DNA from: Proteobacteria bacterium ST_bin11
GTDB lineage: Bacteria > Pseudomonadota > Gammaproteobacteria > Methylococcales > Methylomonadaceae
Direction: 5' to 3'
Assembly: GCA_002083615.1 (NCBI GenBank)
Contig: MSXO01000046.1
Span: forward strand, 1 to 24,889
Length of the DNA stretch: 24,889 nucleotides
Shown here: piece after piece, positions 24,675-24,889 of the stretch
How the letters are laid out: each line of letters starts with the position of its first letter
Numbering within the stretch: the first letter of the stretch is position 1
The notes under the pieces: model-generated
Databases searched by the model: none
What the model saw: only the letters and a program-made list of their open reading frames with translations
What the model was told of the DNA's origin: nothing
Position numbers and translations under genes: made by a program

Positions 24675-24889
24675 ATGCAATTTAATATAAAGAAAGGTTT
24701 GGATTTGCCTATAACGGGCGGACCTGAACAAAAGATAAGCGATGGTAACAGCATCAAATCGGTCGCCCTGCTGGGGTCGGACTATATTGATCTGAAACCG
24801 AAAATGATGGTTGCCGAAGGAGATAAGGTCAAATTAGGACAGGCGCTTTTTTCCGACAAAAAAAATCCTGGCGTCAACTTCACCTCGCC
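24675..24889 (+). CDS. nqrA: Na+-translocating NADH:quinone reductase subunit A (5' part, cut by window edge)
   Basis: The first 71 codons are in the window. MQFNIKKGLDLPITGGPEQ, SVALLGSDYIDLKPKM, VAEGDKVKLGQALFSDKKNPGVNFTS are the N-terminal marks of NqrA, a peripheral subunit of the sodium pump Na+-NQR that carries electrons from NADH to quinone in the inner membrane. Nothing after position 24889 can be judged; the remaining nqr genes are expected downstream. No strong Shine-Dalgarno is near the ATG at 24675. Confidence 0.93.
   Translation, partial: MQFNIKKGLDLPITGGPEQKISDGNSIKSVALLGSDYIDLKPKMMVAEGDKVKLGQALFSDKKNPGVNFTS

Noticed and set aside
1..24889. CRISPR array, tRNA or rRNA gene
   Set aside because: No direct-repeat/spacer pattern and no tRNA or rRNA-like conserved segments were seen on reading both strands.

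Overview
This is a roughly 24.9 kb stretch of a Gram-negative, probably gammaproteobacterial chromosome of moderate GC. The start of nqrA, a flavodoxin-type ispG, an NnrS-family protein, a cyclopropane-fatty-acid-synthase cluster and a Leptospira-type citramalate synthase together suggest a methanotroph-like gammaproteobacterium (order Methylococcales, for example Methylomonas). That placement is inference from gene content; no marker gene for the species is present.

Layout. 1-811 has no convincing gene. 812-2359 is a citramalate synthase (cimA) whose substrate-pocket and catalytic residues fall at exactly the positions I recall for the Leptospira enzyme. 2360-2812 holds a frameshifted remnant of an IS200/REP-associated (Y1) transposase. 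2813-4029 carries three small hypothetical genes and one clear bidirectional terminator. 4273-8839 is a tail-to-tail pair: a GH30 glycosidase without a signal peptide and a 1055-residue GH94-like (cellobiose phosphorylase-type) protein.

9156-12487 is the most unusual part: a two-gene operon of STAND-type P-loop ATPases, both with winged-helix segments and the second with Sel1/TPR repeats. It is driven by a good sigma70-type promoter (TTGACA, 17 bp, TACGAT) in which three near-identical 17-bp palindromes lie upstream of the -35, in the spacer, and over the expected transcription start. The Sel1 part of the second gene has clearly lower GC than the rest of the gene. A REP-like double hairpin follows the operon.

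12832-18721 is a tightly packed lipid-modification operon: CFA-like methyltransferase, DUF1295 membrane protein, COG2907 FAD oxidoreductase, DUF1365 protein, second CFA-type methyltransferase and a small membrane protein. Genes overlap or sit close together, which suggests a single pathway that methylates and then oxidises or reduces acyl chains of membrane phospholipids.

18952-22376 holds a Cys-motif hypothetical protein, a small secreted protein, and an overlapping pair of DUF455 ferritin-like protein and NnrS. 22437-24889 is core-like: ispG (minus), a metallophosphoesterase (plus), and the 5' end of nqrA, cut by the window edge. No tRNA, rRNA, CRISPR array or intact insertion sequence was found.
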